Source: Thiomargarita sp. | GTDB lineage: Bacteria > Pseudomonadota > Gammaproteobacteria > Beggiatoales > Beggiatoaceae | DNA length: 12,586 nucleotides | Direction of reading: 5' to 3' | Assembly: GCA_030635005.1 (NCBI GenBank) | Contig: DAOVZS010000054.1 | Span: 1 to 12,586, forward strand | Shown here: in pieces, positions 12,397 to 12,586 of the stretch | Position numbering within the stretch: the first letter of the stretch is position 1 | Layout: the number at the start of each line of letters is the position of its first letter | Program-made: the position numbers and the translations under genes | The notes under the pieces: generated by a model | Databases searched by the model: none | The model's input: only the letters and a program-made list of their open reading frames with translations | What the model was told of the DNA's origin: nothing

Positions 12397-12586
12397 ATTG
12401 ATGTAACGTGGGTGCATTTAATTTTTACATTTTTTGTTTGAATCAGAATTTTTAGCAATTATAAAATTTTCAGAATGAAGGCACAACAAGACCTGACAGA
12501 TGACAAAGACAATGGGATTTGGATTGATGGATTTTCTGAAAAATTTTCAAAAAAAAGTGACATCACACCGCCTTGGACGATAGCCC
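12397..12586. other. Window-edge region with ambiguous open frames
   Basis: After the repeat unit the sequence is AT-rich. A repeat remnant at 12480-12501 (GGCACAACAAGA, then ACCTGACAGAT) matches parts of the foldback. Downstream, both strands are open to the window end: plus from an ATG at 12475 (MKAQQDLTDDKDNG..., no ribosome binding site), and minus, entering from the edge and ending near 12455 (AIVQGGVMSLFFENF...). Each could be a partial gene and I cannot tell which. The repeat remnant lies within both frames, which argues weakly for the minus frame having gained a repeat-derived tail. Confidence 0.3.

Overview
The window is AT-rich, tightly packed bacterial DNA with single-copy housekeeping genes (trpB, trpA, clpB). 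Protein sequence style, together with many short palindromic repeats between genes, fits a low-GC gammaproteobacterium. A filamentous sulfur oxidizer of the Beggiatoa/Thioploca type is my best guess. That placement is inference, not proof.

Layout. (1) Bases 1-463, minus strand: a small exported, membrane-anchored protein of unknown function, overlapping by 8 nt the start of a next gene that is cut by the window edge. (2) Bases 846-2369, plus strand: a two-gene unit with an exported DUF2202 ferritin-like protein and an exported EF-hand protein. (3) Bases 2377-2474: a near-perfect palindromic element filling the gap between convergent genes. (4) Bases 2480-5305, minus strand: a 941-residue divergent relative of the carboxyltransferase subunit of pyruvate carboxylase/oxaloacetate decarboxylase. 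It has its own sigma70-like promoter and no biotin domain. (5) Bases 5435-8002, minus strand: clpB, with a well-formed internal GTG start. (6) Bases 8003-8726: no credible gene. Almost the whole gap is a roughly 640-bp foldback (long inverted repeat) built from several repeat types. (7) Bases 8727-12297, minus strand: trpA and trpB overlapping by 4 nt, preceded by a Fic-family AMP-transferase gene 35 nt upstream. (8) Bases 12298-12586: one more palindromic unit and an ambiguous open frame running off the end.

How they work together. TrpB and TrpA form tryptophan synthase and are translationally coupled; fic may be co-transcribed with them. ClpB is the disaggregase working with DnaK. The DUF2202 and EF-hand proteins are probably co-exported and both look metal-binding. 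The carboxyltransferase-like protein has no partner gene here.

The strongest non-genic signal is a 44-nt repeat unit with fixed architecture: 19-nt hairpin, 12-nt AT-rich linker, 13-nt hairpin. It occurs five times, with stem sequences that change in a compensatory way, as single units or as inverted pairs. The most unusual coding signal is the degenerate carboxyltransferase. I see no CRISPR array, tRNA, rRNA, transposase, integrase or recognisable defence system apart from the Fic protein.
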